In this document: positions 44,915-54,920 of the stretch, one piece after another
Numbering within the stretch: position 1 is the stretch's first letter
Layout: the number at the start of each line of letters is the position of its first letter
Assembly (NCBI RefSeq): GCF_003144115.1
Contig: NW_020312020.1
Span: forward strand, 345,935-409,934
DNA: 64,000 nucleotides
Source: Tilletiopsis washingtonensis
Taxonomy: Eukaryota; Basidiomycota; Exobasidiomycetes; Entylomatales
Reading direction: 5' to 3'
Notes under the pieces: generated by a model
What the model was told of the DNA's origin: nothing
Database searches by the model: none
The model's input: only the letters and a program-made list of their open reading frames with translations
Program-made: the position numbers and the translations under genes

Positions 44915-47419
44915 ATGCCCGCCGCCGACGCCTTCATCAACCCGCTCACCGGACAGCCGGCCGTGGCGCAGCCGTCGCTCGGCGCACGCATCGCCGGCAG
45001 CGCGCCGCGCACCACGCCGCCGCGCCGCGGCGCGCGTGCCGGCGGCGTCGCCGGCGGCGCCCTCAAGCGCGCCGGCCTCATCGACGAGGACTCGGGCATG
45101 CGCGACGCCAGCGGGCCCTCGCGCCGCGGCGGCGGCGGCGCAGCCAAGGGCGGGCGTGCGGCGGGCGGTGCGGGCGGCGGAGCGGTGAGTGGCCGCCGTG
45201 TGTCGAGCTCCACGGCCTCGCGTCCCGACTGACCACGCCGCATGCAGGCTCGCGAGCGAGCCAACCCGCTCGCACGCCCGCCGCCACGCACGCCGTCGTC
45301 GCGCCCCGGCGGCAGCGGCGGCGCCGGCAGCTCCGGCGCGCAGGCCACGGGCGTCGTGTACGGCATCCGCGGCAGCGCCGCGGGCGCGGGCGCGCCGGGC
45401 AAGGGCAAGAACCGCGTCGTGGGCGAGGCACAGGGCGCGCCCGCCGTCAACGCCAAGACGGCCGGCGTGCTGCGGCAGTTTCTCGCGAGCCGCTGGAGCG
45501 AGCAGGCGCAGTTCCTCAACCTCGAGGTGAGTGCCACGCCGGGCGCCTGGCCGCCGCACACGCATGTGGAGGTGCCGTGCGCCCAGGCGGGCGTTGCGCA
45601 AGCTCTGGGCTGACCGACATGTGCGCCAGGCGATGGCCGAGGACCCCATCCTGAAGCGTGCAGAGCTGCGCCCTCCCGGCGCGCCTGGCGCGCCACGCGA
45701 CCTCGGCAGCGTCATCTGGAAGCTCTGCGCCGATGCGTACCCCAACGTGCGTGATGCGCAGCAGCCCGCGCGCGCCGCGCCATCTCACCCGCTGTGCCTC
45801 TGCAGTGCGTCACCATCTCCCTCGCGAAGAACGACTTCAAGACGCTCGTGCCTGTCGGCACGCTGCCGCAGTTCCTTCCGCGCCTCAAGGTCAGCCGTGC
45901 GGCCGCCCGGCGTTGTGCTCCTGCGTAGCTCATCCTCTCTGCGCATCAGAATCTCTCGCTCGAGGGCAACGACCTCAAGTGGACGCGCGACCTTGTCTTC
46001 TTTGCCTCGTCCAAGTCACGCGCCACGCCGCGCTTCGAGGCGCTGCACGAGCTCATTCTGCTCGACAACCCGATGCAGCAGAATGCCTGTGCGGCAGGCA
46101 ACGAGGCTGGCTACCGCCAGGAGGTCCTGGCGCGCTTCGCCGATCTGACGATGCTCGACAAGCAGCCAGTGTCGGAGCAAGAGCGCGAGACGGCGCGCCG
46201 CAGCAAGGGCAGCAATGCAGCTCCGCCGGCCGTCACTGCCGGCGTCGAGACAAGAGTCTTCCCCGTGGCCATGGGCCCTGCCTTTCACTCGCCGGAGAGC
46301 GGCGACATCCCGGCACAGTTCCTGCAGAAGTGCGTCGTCTGCTGTGTACGTCTCCGGCACACACGCTGACAAGGCGGACTGCAGGTTCTTCTCTCTGTAC
46401 GACACCTCGCGCGCCGACCTGCGCCCGGCATACGCCGCCAACGCCACCTTCTCCGTCGTGCAGCTCAACGCCATTCCGCCGAGAGCCAGGGCTGCGGGCT
46501 ACCAGTCGTCGCCCTCGCTGCCGCGCCAGCGTGATCTCAACTGGCGAGGCTACGCTACCGTGCCGTCCCACAACATCATGCAGCTTTCCAACCGCCCGGC
46601 CACCAAGGGCTTTCCGCGCGGGCCCAACGCCATCATCGGCACGCAGGCAAAGCTGCCGCGCACGATCCACCCGCTCACCGACCCGAGCAAGTTTCTCGTC
46701 GACTCGTGGCTGCTGCAAAACGCGGCACTGGGCGCAAAGATCAACGCGCCCACCGCACAGCACGGGCACGCGCTCAAGCAGCAGCACCCCCCTGTGCCCG
46801 AGCCGGATGCCGTCTTGTTCATCAGTGTGCAGGGCGAATTCCAGGAAGGTGAGCTGCGCACGAGGCCGAGAGTCCGCCTCACGCTGACGCCCAGTCTTCA
46901 GCGCCGTCCCAGGGCGTGCGCTCCTTCACGCGCACCTTTCTCGTGGCGCCCGCCGCGCCTGCCTCGCCGTGAGCACTGCCCGCAGCGGGTTCGTGCTGCC
47001 ACAGCCTGCTGACGCCGGCCGTGTTGCACAGTGCCGCAGAGTCGGGATGGCCGTGCATCATCGTCTCCGACCAGCTCACGATCCGCAACTACATGGGCAC
47101 CAAGGCTTGGGCGGCAGATGCGCTGCCAGTCGAGCAGGCATCGGGCGCCGGTGCCAGTGGCACAGCTCCTGCGCCTTCGTCCGCCACGGCAGGCACTGCC
47201 GAGCTGCCGGCCCGGCTCCGAGACGTGCAGCCGCAGCCCGGCCTCTCGGCCGCGCAGCACGACCTCGCGCTCCAGCTGAGCGCCAAGAGCGGCCTCACAT
47301 ATCCGTTCGCCGTGCTGTGCCTAGCTGAGAATGCCTGGGAGGGGCAGCAGGCATGGCAGAGGTTCGAAGAGCTCAAGGCGGCCGGCGCCATCCCCGCCGA
47401 GGCCTTCGCAGGGCCCTAG
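44915..47419 (+). CDS. MEX67: mRNA export receptor MEX67/NXF1
   Basis: Exons: 44915..45184, 45248..45526, 45630..45746, 45806..45889, 45950..46329, 46385..46848, 46902..46968, 47032..47419; 682 aa. MEX67 carries mRNPs through the nuclear pore as a heterodimer with Mtr2. The N-terminus is Gly/Arg/Ala-rich and disordered. Leucine-rich repeats follow (VTISLAKNDFKTL, NLSLEGNDLKW, LHELILLDNPM). The NTF2-like domain starts at YRQEVLARFADLTMLDKQP and includes the substrate-loop block FVPs-like FFSLYDTSR, VRSFTRTFLVAP and CIIVSDQLTIRNY. The C-terminal UBA-like TAP-C domain begins QHDLALQLSAKSGLTYPFAVLCLAENAW. Exon joins are all in phase. The 67-nt exon 7 restores RTFLVAPAAPASP then AAESGWP. Confidence 0.93.
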
Positions 47420-47635
47420 TCCAGCGCGTCGTCCGCGCCCGCCCCGCATTCCTCTGGCCCTCGCAGCTGCACAGCGTGTGCCCGTCTCCACATATCCGCA
47501 TCCACTACGCGCCCGCGCCATTTCTGGCACAGCCAGCTCTCTTAATCACAGCATTCTTCCCGTGCCTCGACGAGTGTCCTACGCGTGCATTGCGAGACCG
47601 TGTGCGCTGCAGCGGTCTAGTTGCCTGGTGCGAGT

Positions 47636-49870
47636 CTAGTACGCCGATGCGCGTCCCTCCTTGCGCGAGTCGCTGGCGGCAAAGACCTTGGCCTTGCCCG
47701 GCGGGCCCTGCTCGCGCATGACTGCCTGCACCTCGGCGACGGCCATGTTGATGTCGACCATGTCGACGTCGTGGCCGCGCGCCCGAAGAGCCTCCACGAG
47801 CTCCTCGTTAATCGTCGTCTCGGCCGACACGGACGCCGGCAGCAGCTGGTGGTGCAGCCGCGGCCGCTCGATGGCGGCGGAGAGGTCCATGCCCCAGTCG
47901 AGATTGTAAAGCACCTGGGCGACAGCTCCGAAGATGCGCGAGCCGCCCGAGCCGCCGATTGAGAGGAAGAAGGAGCCATCCGGGTGCTCGATCTGCCAGG
48001 AAGCGACACGTCAGCAGCACGCTGCCGCGTGCACGTGCAGTCCACTCACAATCGTCGGCGACGTGCTGCTCAGCGGCCGCTTGCCCGGCGCAGGGTAGTT
48101 GAAGGGGCTGGGTCGCAGGCCAAAGGCATTCGGCACGCCAGGCGTCGAGGTGTCGTCCATCTGAACAGGCACGTCAGCACATGCGGCGACGCCGAGCAGC
48201 GGACAGCTCACCTCGTCGTTGAGGATCACGCCCGTGACTGGGTCGAGGACACCGCTGCCAAAGATGAGGTTGACGGTGCTCGTCAGCGCCACAGCCTGGC
48301 CGTTCATGTCGACGGTGCTGAGGTGCTGCGAGGGGGCAGTCAGCATGTGGGCGACGGGTGCGCGCCGGCGCGCGGCGGCTCACCTGCGTGCCGTGGTCGT
48401 CGGTGATGTCGAACAGCGGCTCGTAGTACTCGAGGCGGTGCGTGCGGTCGTCGTCGATGCGGCCGCGGATGCGCTGCGCCTCGTGCATGCTCGGGATCTG
48501 CGCGACGACGCGCAGGCTCGACGCGTTGAGGAACGCGGGGTCGCCGATGTGCGTGCGCTGCGCAAAGGCAAACTTGCTCGCTTCGACGAAGCGGTGGGCC
48601 GAGAGGCCGTCGTCGGCGCCGTCGCGCTTCCACTGCGGGTACAGCGCGGCGACGTTGAGCAGCGTGAGCAGCGGGCCGCCGCACGCGGGGGCCGGCGCCG
48701 TGTAGACGGTGCGCTCGCCCCAGCGGCCCTGCAGCGCCTCGCGCTCCTCGACGCGGTACTCGGCCAGGTCGCGCAGCGTGAGGATGCCGCCGGCGTTCTG
48801 CACCTTGGCGACGAGGGCCTGCGCGACGGGCCCGTGGTAGAAGGCGTCGGCGCCGCCGGCGGCAATGGCCCGCAGCGTCTCTGCGTACGCCGGGCGGCGC
48901 ACCGTCTCGCCCGCCTGCAGCAGGACGCCCGTGTCGGGGTTGACAAAGACGTCGGACCACTCGGGCAGGTCGTACATGTACAGGCTGCCGAAGAGCTGCG
49001 CGGCAAGTCAGCATGCGGCGTGGAGCATGCCTGTGGGCGCGACCACCCACCTTCAGACGCCGCGCCAGCTCGCGGCTCACGCGCGCCGACTCGGCGAGGC
49101 GCACGCTCGGCGCCACGAGGCGCGCCCACGGCAGCGAGCCCCAGCGCCGGTGCGCCGCCCACAGGCCCGCCACCTCGCCGGGCACGCCGACGCTGAGCCC
49201 GCCGAAGCGCGCGTCGCCGGGGCGCCCGGCGTACATCGTCGCGTTGGCCGCGCGCGGCGCCGTCTCGCGGAAGTCGATGACCGTCGTGCGCGAGCAGTGC
49301 TGGCGCCGCGGCAGCCGCCGGTGTGCTGCTGCGTCGGCGTGCTCGGCGGGCGACGAGGCAGTGGCATTGCCCGCCGCGCCGCACGGCACGGGGTCGCGCA
49401 CGAGCATGAAGCCGCCGCCGCCGATGCCCGACGAGAACATGTTGAGCGTGCCGACGCAGAACGCCGTCGCGATGGCCGCGTCGACGGCCGTGCCATTGTC
49501 GCGCAGCACTGCGGAGCGCGCGGCGTCAGCATGCTTGGCAAGGCAGCGGCGGCGGCGGCGACGCCTCACCGTCGACGCCGACGTCGGAACACACGCCGTT
49601 CTCGCTCGCCACGGCGCCGCGGCGGCCGCGCGCCAGGTGCGGCGTGCCGTTGAAGCGCCCGCGCGCCCAGCCGGCGTGCTCGCGGCGCTCGGCGCGCTCG
49701 CGGCGCACGACGAGCACGACGAGGAGCAGCAGCAGCGCCGCCGCGGCCGCCGCCAGCAGGCGCCGCAGCAGCGTCTCGCACGCCCGGCGCCGCGGCGGCG
49801 CCGCCCGCGCGGCGCGCGGCGACGGCGGCGGCAGCAGCGCGCTGCGCTCGCCCGGCGGCGCGGCGGACAT
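47636..49870 (-). CDS. Gamma-glutamyltransferase (membrane-anchored)
   Basis: Exons (minus): 49870..49570, 49508..49051, 48995..48384, 48325..48212, 48160..48050, 47992..47636; 650 aa. GGT cleaves the gamma-glutamyl bond of glutathione and its conjugates. A single hydrophobic anchor near residues 35-56 ([18 protein letters not shown]) makes it a type II vacuolar or surface protein. Family blocks follow: [34 protein letters not shown] and [10 protein letters not shown]. The catalytic Thr of the small subunit lies in HGTQHLSTVD, at an exon junction. [20 protein letters not shown] and [12 protein letters not shown] complete the active site, and GGSGGSRI and RLHHQLLP follow. The residues for maturation and glutamate binding all appear present. 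The first in-frame ATG giving the anchor was chosen. Confidence 0.93.
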
Positions 49871-50873
49871 CGGCGACACGGAGGCAGGGGACGGGGCGCC
49901 AGCTGCTGCTGCGGCGGCGGCGCTGCTGGGCGATGTGCTGTCGTGCTGCTGCTGCGGCGGCGGCGGCGGCGGCGGCGTGCGATGCGACGATGCGGCGATG
50001 CCGGCGCTGATGGATGCGGCGAGGGTTGTGGAGGAGCGGATGCTGCACGATGGACGCTGGCGGCTGCGCTCTATGTCTGTCGCTGGGCAACGGCCGCGCG
50101 CGCCGCGCGGGCTTGCGGCCGAGAGCAAGGCAAGCCCCGTCGCGGCGGCCAGGGGCGCGTCCGCCTCGATCTCGCCAGCCGCAGCCGCGGCGAGCGACCG
50201 CAGCGCATGCGCACCGCCAGCGACTCGCCGGCAAGGGCCAGCACGAAGCAGCGAGTGCAGAAACAGCGCCAGCGGCAGCAGCGCTGTGCCCGCCGCGCTG
50301 GACCGCGGCCGCCCCGGCATCCTGCGCTGCTGCTCCTGCTGCGGTGTCAGTGTACGGCAGGCGAGGCGGCGCGAGCAGCGTCGTCCGGCCCCTGCAGCGT
50401 CAGCTGCCCTGCGCTCTGGCAAGTGTACAGCTGGCATCTTGCTGCACCTGCCTCTGCCGCCAATGAGCATGCAGCATGCAGCATGCAGCATGCAGCATGC
50501 ACACGAGAGACCGCATCCCGACGCTGACGCTTGCCCGGGCCAGTCTTGCTCGCCGCCACGCCCGATGCGGCGCTCTGACTCGCCCGGCAGCGGCAGCAGC
50601 AGCAGCAACGTCTGCCACCCACCGCTGCAGCGCAGCCAGGCGGGCCCAGCATCCAGAGGCAGCCCAGCGTCGACTAGCCTTCAAGACGGCAGCGTCTGCT
50701 GCTCCCGCCTCTTTCGAACCACCACCTCCGCCCGCTGCTTTCCTTTGTGTGGCACATCTGCCGCCGCGCACCCCTCGCTCGTCTGCCGCCGACGGAACAA
50801 GCGGCGCCGAAGTCGCCACCCTCCTGAACGCGTGACAGACCGGGGCTCGCGCCTTGTCGCTGCATCCAGCACC
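49871..50873. other. Divergent region, GGT gene and copy B
   Basis: 1 kb between divergent starts, with short GGC/GCT runs at 49,900-49,980 and a perfect five-unit heptamer at 50,467-50,501. No gene recognised. Confidence 0.5.
50467..50501. repeat. Heptamer tandem repeat GCATGCA x5
   Basis: Five perfect units of GCATGCA, each containing the palindrome GCATGC. Lies 373 bp before the ATG of copy B and about 600 bp before that of the GGT gene. Confidence 0.9.
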
Positions 50874-53447
50874 ATGCAGCGCCCACTTGACGATACATTC
50901 CCTTGGGACCGCCCACTTTTCACCGACGATGCATTCGAGGCCAGGCTCTTCGGCGAGCCCGCGGAGGCGTACTCTCCCTCTGGCTCCCGCCATGTCGTCA
51001 TCCGCCTTCCGCCCGCCGTCAGCGACGCCTCTCTGCCTCCGCCCGCAGATGCCGCGCTGCTGCGCCTGGTGCGGCTGGAGCAGGCCGCCGCATTCGGCAG
51101 CGCGTGGCACTATCCTCACGGCCGCTCCCGGGCCGAGACGCTGGAATTTCGCCGCCAGGCACGCGAGGCGGAGCGGCACGGCGCCCTGCTGCGGCTGCTC
51201 GGCGTGAGCCTGACATCCTCGGGCGTCCGCTGCGGGTGCGTCTCATCTCCTCGCTCTCCCCTCGCTGCCGCAGCTGCCGATACGCGCGCGGCCTGTGGCA
51301 GTGCGCAGCAGCGCGTCAGATGCGCCGCCGTCCGGCCGCGGCCGCCGTCGTCGTCGCCCGAAGAGCTCCTACTCGAGGCTGCGCGCTGCGTCGAGCGCTG
51401 GGCCGAGTCTCAGACCTCCACCACCGAGTGCAGTCGCCGTCTGACCCTGAGCGTCGAGCAAGGCAGCATCGTCATGGCTCTGTATGATGCCAACGTCCAG
51501 CTTGGCTCTGATGGACGCATATGGCCTTCCCCGGAGCGGTTCTGGCGCCAATACGACATCTGGATCCCCTCCTGGTTCGAAGCCAACGGCCCAGTCATCA
51601 ACGCTATCCTCACACTGGTCTCCGTTGCGCAGAGCTCTCCGTCGTCACCGCCGAGTCCGCCTCTACGGCTCGTCCAGCACGACAGTGCAGCGCGTCGCGG
51701 CCGTGCGCACCTCTGGGACCTGGTTGTGCCTGCCTACGTGCTCTTCCAAGGCGAGTGGGGCTTGTGCGTCGGCTCTGCCCTTCCCTTGCTGACTTGCGTC
51801 TGTGGCTAGGCGACGAGGCAGTGGCTTTCATTGAAGTGGACAATCGCGACCGGACAGCGTTGGCGCGCACCACACAGCCAAGCGTCGGGCCGTCCGAGAC
51901 GACGCTTCTCAAGGAGGACAGACACCTCATACAGCTTTGTGCACCTGTGCGGTGCAGATGTCGCGTACGGTGCAGTACTGGGCGACTTCGGGCGTGCGTT
52001 CATGCCCTTCGAGCTCCATGCGGGCGACGAGGGGCGTCATCATCTGTCGTTCGCAGACGAGGCCGTCTGGACAAGAGTTCTTCCGACCCACGCGCCGCAA
52101 AGGCGGAGCGTCCAAGGTTCGTCGTCGCAAGTGCAGTGGTGCTCGGGGGCAAACATCATCATGTCGCTTGTCAAGTGGGCGCTCTTTGCCGCGCACCAAC
52201 ACGGGGAGCACGGAGCGCCCCTCGCTCAAAGTGTGCCCTTGGAGGAGCGTCCAGGCGCGGAAGACTTGTTCTCTGCCGAGCTGCGCAGTCGTCTGCAAGC
52301 TGCGCGGCAAAAGGAGGAAGACAGCACTGGACCGCCGCGCAAGCGAGTACGCTCCGAGGCACCTGAGCTGCCCGCTGCGAAAGAAGAGGGCAACATGAGC
52401 GCATCCACAAGCGCCGCACTCTTAGACGCTGATGCACCTCCGAGGGCGTCAAGCAGCGTCTCAGCGCACGTCGGCGTGGACGATCACGCCGCCTCGACGA
52501 CGGGCACAGCAATCCAAGCTCTCTCGTCCGGGCCAGGTGTCCGTGAGAGAGATGCAGAGCACGCAGGACAACAGGGGCGCAAGGCCGTGACACCCGACAC
52601 CGCAGGATCCCAAGCGCCGGGCAGTCCTCCCGTTCCGGCCGTGAGCGCCAGCGACACCGAAGCAGATGCGCCAATGCGAGACGGTGGTAGTGCGCGACGG
52701 TTCATCTACGCAGGTTGGCTCCCGCATCTGGTGGATGACCTCTTTGAGTTCTATCCCGGCCGCATGTCGTCCCACCTCAGCGAGCCCGAGCCGGACCTGC
52801 CTCAGACCTACCTGCGCTCAGCGGCGCCGGCCGACGCCGAGCCGTGTGTGATCAAGGTGCCGTGCGCGCTGCCGTCGGACGACATCTACTTCTCCGACGA
52901 GGGCGAGTTCGACGAGGCCTTCAACGCCGTGCGCCTCCGGGAAGCGCGCGAGAAGATTGCGGTTCTTGCTGCCGACAAGGACGCCGAGCAGCGCCGCCTG
53001 CTGCAGCGCGAGGTGGCGGCGTACGAGGCGCTGGCGGCGCTGCAGGGCACGGCCATTGCTAATCTGCTGTACGTCGGCCCGCTGCGTCTGCGCCTGCGCG
53101 GCGACATGGATTGTGCGCTGGTCATCGACAACGAAGGCACGCCGCTCGATACGCTCGACGCCTCGGCCGTCGCGGACATGTCGCCGGCGGAGCTGCCAGC
53201 GGCTGTCGAGCACGCCCACGCCCAGCTGCACGCGCACGGCTGGTGCCACGGCCAGGTGCAGCGCTGCAACATGCGGCTCTTTGCCGACACCAAGAGCGTG
53301 CGCCTTGTGGGCCTCGAGTATGCCGAGCGCACGGACAGGGCGGCGGACCATGCGGCCGAGATGCGCGAGGTGCGGGTGCTGCTCGACGAGTGGCTCGGCA
53401 AGGTCGGCGAGGCGCGGGCACGTCGCACGGCGCACAGAACCAAATGA
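50874..53447 (+). CDS. Kinase-like family protein, copy B (pseudokinase, apparent frameshift)
   Basis: Proposed exons: 50874..51235, 51320..51750, 51810..53447. The N-terminal module matches copies A and C: RLVRLEQAAAFGSAWHYPHG, LTSSGV, AARCVERWAES, WFEANGPVINAIL, AYVLFQG. The kinase-like part keeps the ATP-site lysine (PCVIKV) and the hinge-like LRGDMDCALVIDNEG. But the catalytic loop reads HGWCHGQVQRCN, with Gln where copy C has Asp, and the later Asp is Gly (LVGLEYA). Near 51,931-51,941 the frame that encodes EVDNRDR and EDRHLIQ must shift to the one that encodes FVHLCGADVAYGAVLGDFG, compared with copy C. So the gene is either broken, mis-sequenced, or spliced in a way I do not see. Intron 1 (84 nt) is a multiple of three and uncertain; intron 2 has a GC donor. 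Confidence 0.65.
51751..51809 (+). other. GC-AG intron of copy B
   Basis: Donor CCAAG|GCGAGT, branch TTGCTGACTT, end TGGCTAG, 59 nt. Copy C has a GT-AG intron at the same codon and phase (55043-55098). The protein on both sides, VLFQG then DEAVAFIEV, aligns with copy C. Confidence 0.7.
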
Positions 53448-54084
53448 TTGCTGCAATAAGAATGATGTTGCAGCCAGGCGGAGCACCGTCGAGTGTCGAC
53501 GACCGTGGTCAGGTGCCTGGCACCTGCACCTGCGACTGCGACTCTGGCCTACGCGTCTTTTGAAGTCCCAGAGTGAGAGTGGGCTGAACCCCGACGCTGC
53601 GACAGCCAGACGAGAACGACAGACTCAGAGTAGAGTCCAGTGCGGTCTAGTCGAGTGGCGACTCAGAGTGAGTCCAGTGCAGTCTAGTCAAGTGGCGAGT
53701 CTTGGCTGTGACCAGGCCGACAGAGGGCAACGTCCGTTCTCACGCCAGTCTAGCCCCACTTTGCTTTCCTCTCAGCCGCTTCCGGCGTCGCGGCCGAGTG
53801 CAGCCGCCGACCGCAGCGAGTGACCGTTGGACCCGCTCGGCACTCTTACTGCCTGAGCCTCCCACCACGATTCCATCCGCAACCCGACCCCATCCGACAA
53901 TCTCCCGCGCTGCCCGACAGTCGCGCCTCCGCCACAACTCGCGACCCATGCGCTCGCGCCCCTTCTGTCATCCCCCGCCACAGGCTCGCATGCCCACATA
54001 CATCGCTCTCCGCGCTGCCGCTGCACTCGGTCCCTCTTGTAGCCGTCACTTCGTCATTGCGCCCGCGCCCGCGCACCACCGAGC
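53448..54084. other. Intergenic region between copies B and C
   Basis: 637 bp with a two-unit tandem repeat at 53,622-53,702 and a pyrimidine-rich promoter-like stretch at 53,750-54,080. The base composition is less GC-rich than the average. No gene recognised. Confidence 0.5.
53622..53702. repeat. Two-unit tandem repeat of about 38-40 bp
   Basis: Units start GACTCAGAGT at 53,622 and 53,660. They share GAGTCCAGTGC, GTCTAGTC and AGTGGCGA with a few differences. Lies about 400 bp before copy C. Confidence 0.8.
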
Positions 54085-54889
54085 ATGAGCAACGCCGGCG
54101 CGGAGGCGCCGCCCCCCGCGGGCGCGAGCACCTTCTCCGCCACCAGCGAGGCCGTGTTCGACGAACGAGACTCAGAGGATGTGGGTCAGGAGCTCGAGGT
54201 CCGGCTGCACGGTGCTGCTTCCAGCACTCTCGACCCTGCGGCAGCACGCACGGAGGATGCTGCGCGCTCTGCTTCGTCGCATGCTGCACCGCCGCTGCGC
54301 CTTTTGCAGCTCGCGCAGGACCCCACCTTCCTCTATCGCCAGGACAACACGCCGAGCGATGAGAGACGTGCAGGCGGCATCGGTGGCTGCACCAAGCCCA
54401 CCGACAACCAGGAGAAGATGCTGGAGACCCTCGGTGTGGAATTGGCTTCCTCGGGCGTGTGGTGAGTGCTGCTTTCTTGTGGTGGATGCAGAGCTGACCC
54501 GGCTTTCGTTGCGTCCAGTCCTGATGGCGCCGATGCCTCCGTGCCTCCTCTGCGCCGGCCCGCCGCGTCGATCTCGTCGTCCGACGTGCAGCAGCCCTTT
54601 CGCGAGGCGGCTCGCGACGTCGAGACCTGGGCCCAGACCACCGGCGAGTCGTCCGCGCGAGACGCTCCGGCTCCGACGACCTCCGCCGTGGCCTTGCGCG
54701 TCGAGGCGGGCGACATTGTCATGCGCCTGAAGAACACCACCTGCCTCATGGGGCCGAGCCCCAAAGCGCACGCTCTGCCCGGCCCGGCACAGCGCATGTC
54801 CGAAGCGGACTGGACAGAGAAATGGTTCCGCGCAAACGGCCCAATCATCAATGGCCTGCTGGCGCTCACTGCGACAGCGCAGAGCCACA

Positions 54890-54920
<31 letters not shown>

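Noticed and set aside
51236-51319. Reading intron 1 of copy B as coding (it is in frame, 84 nt)
   Set aside because: Kept as a probable intron because copies A and C have an intron at this place; the GTGCGT donor is good, though the branch is unclear.
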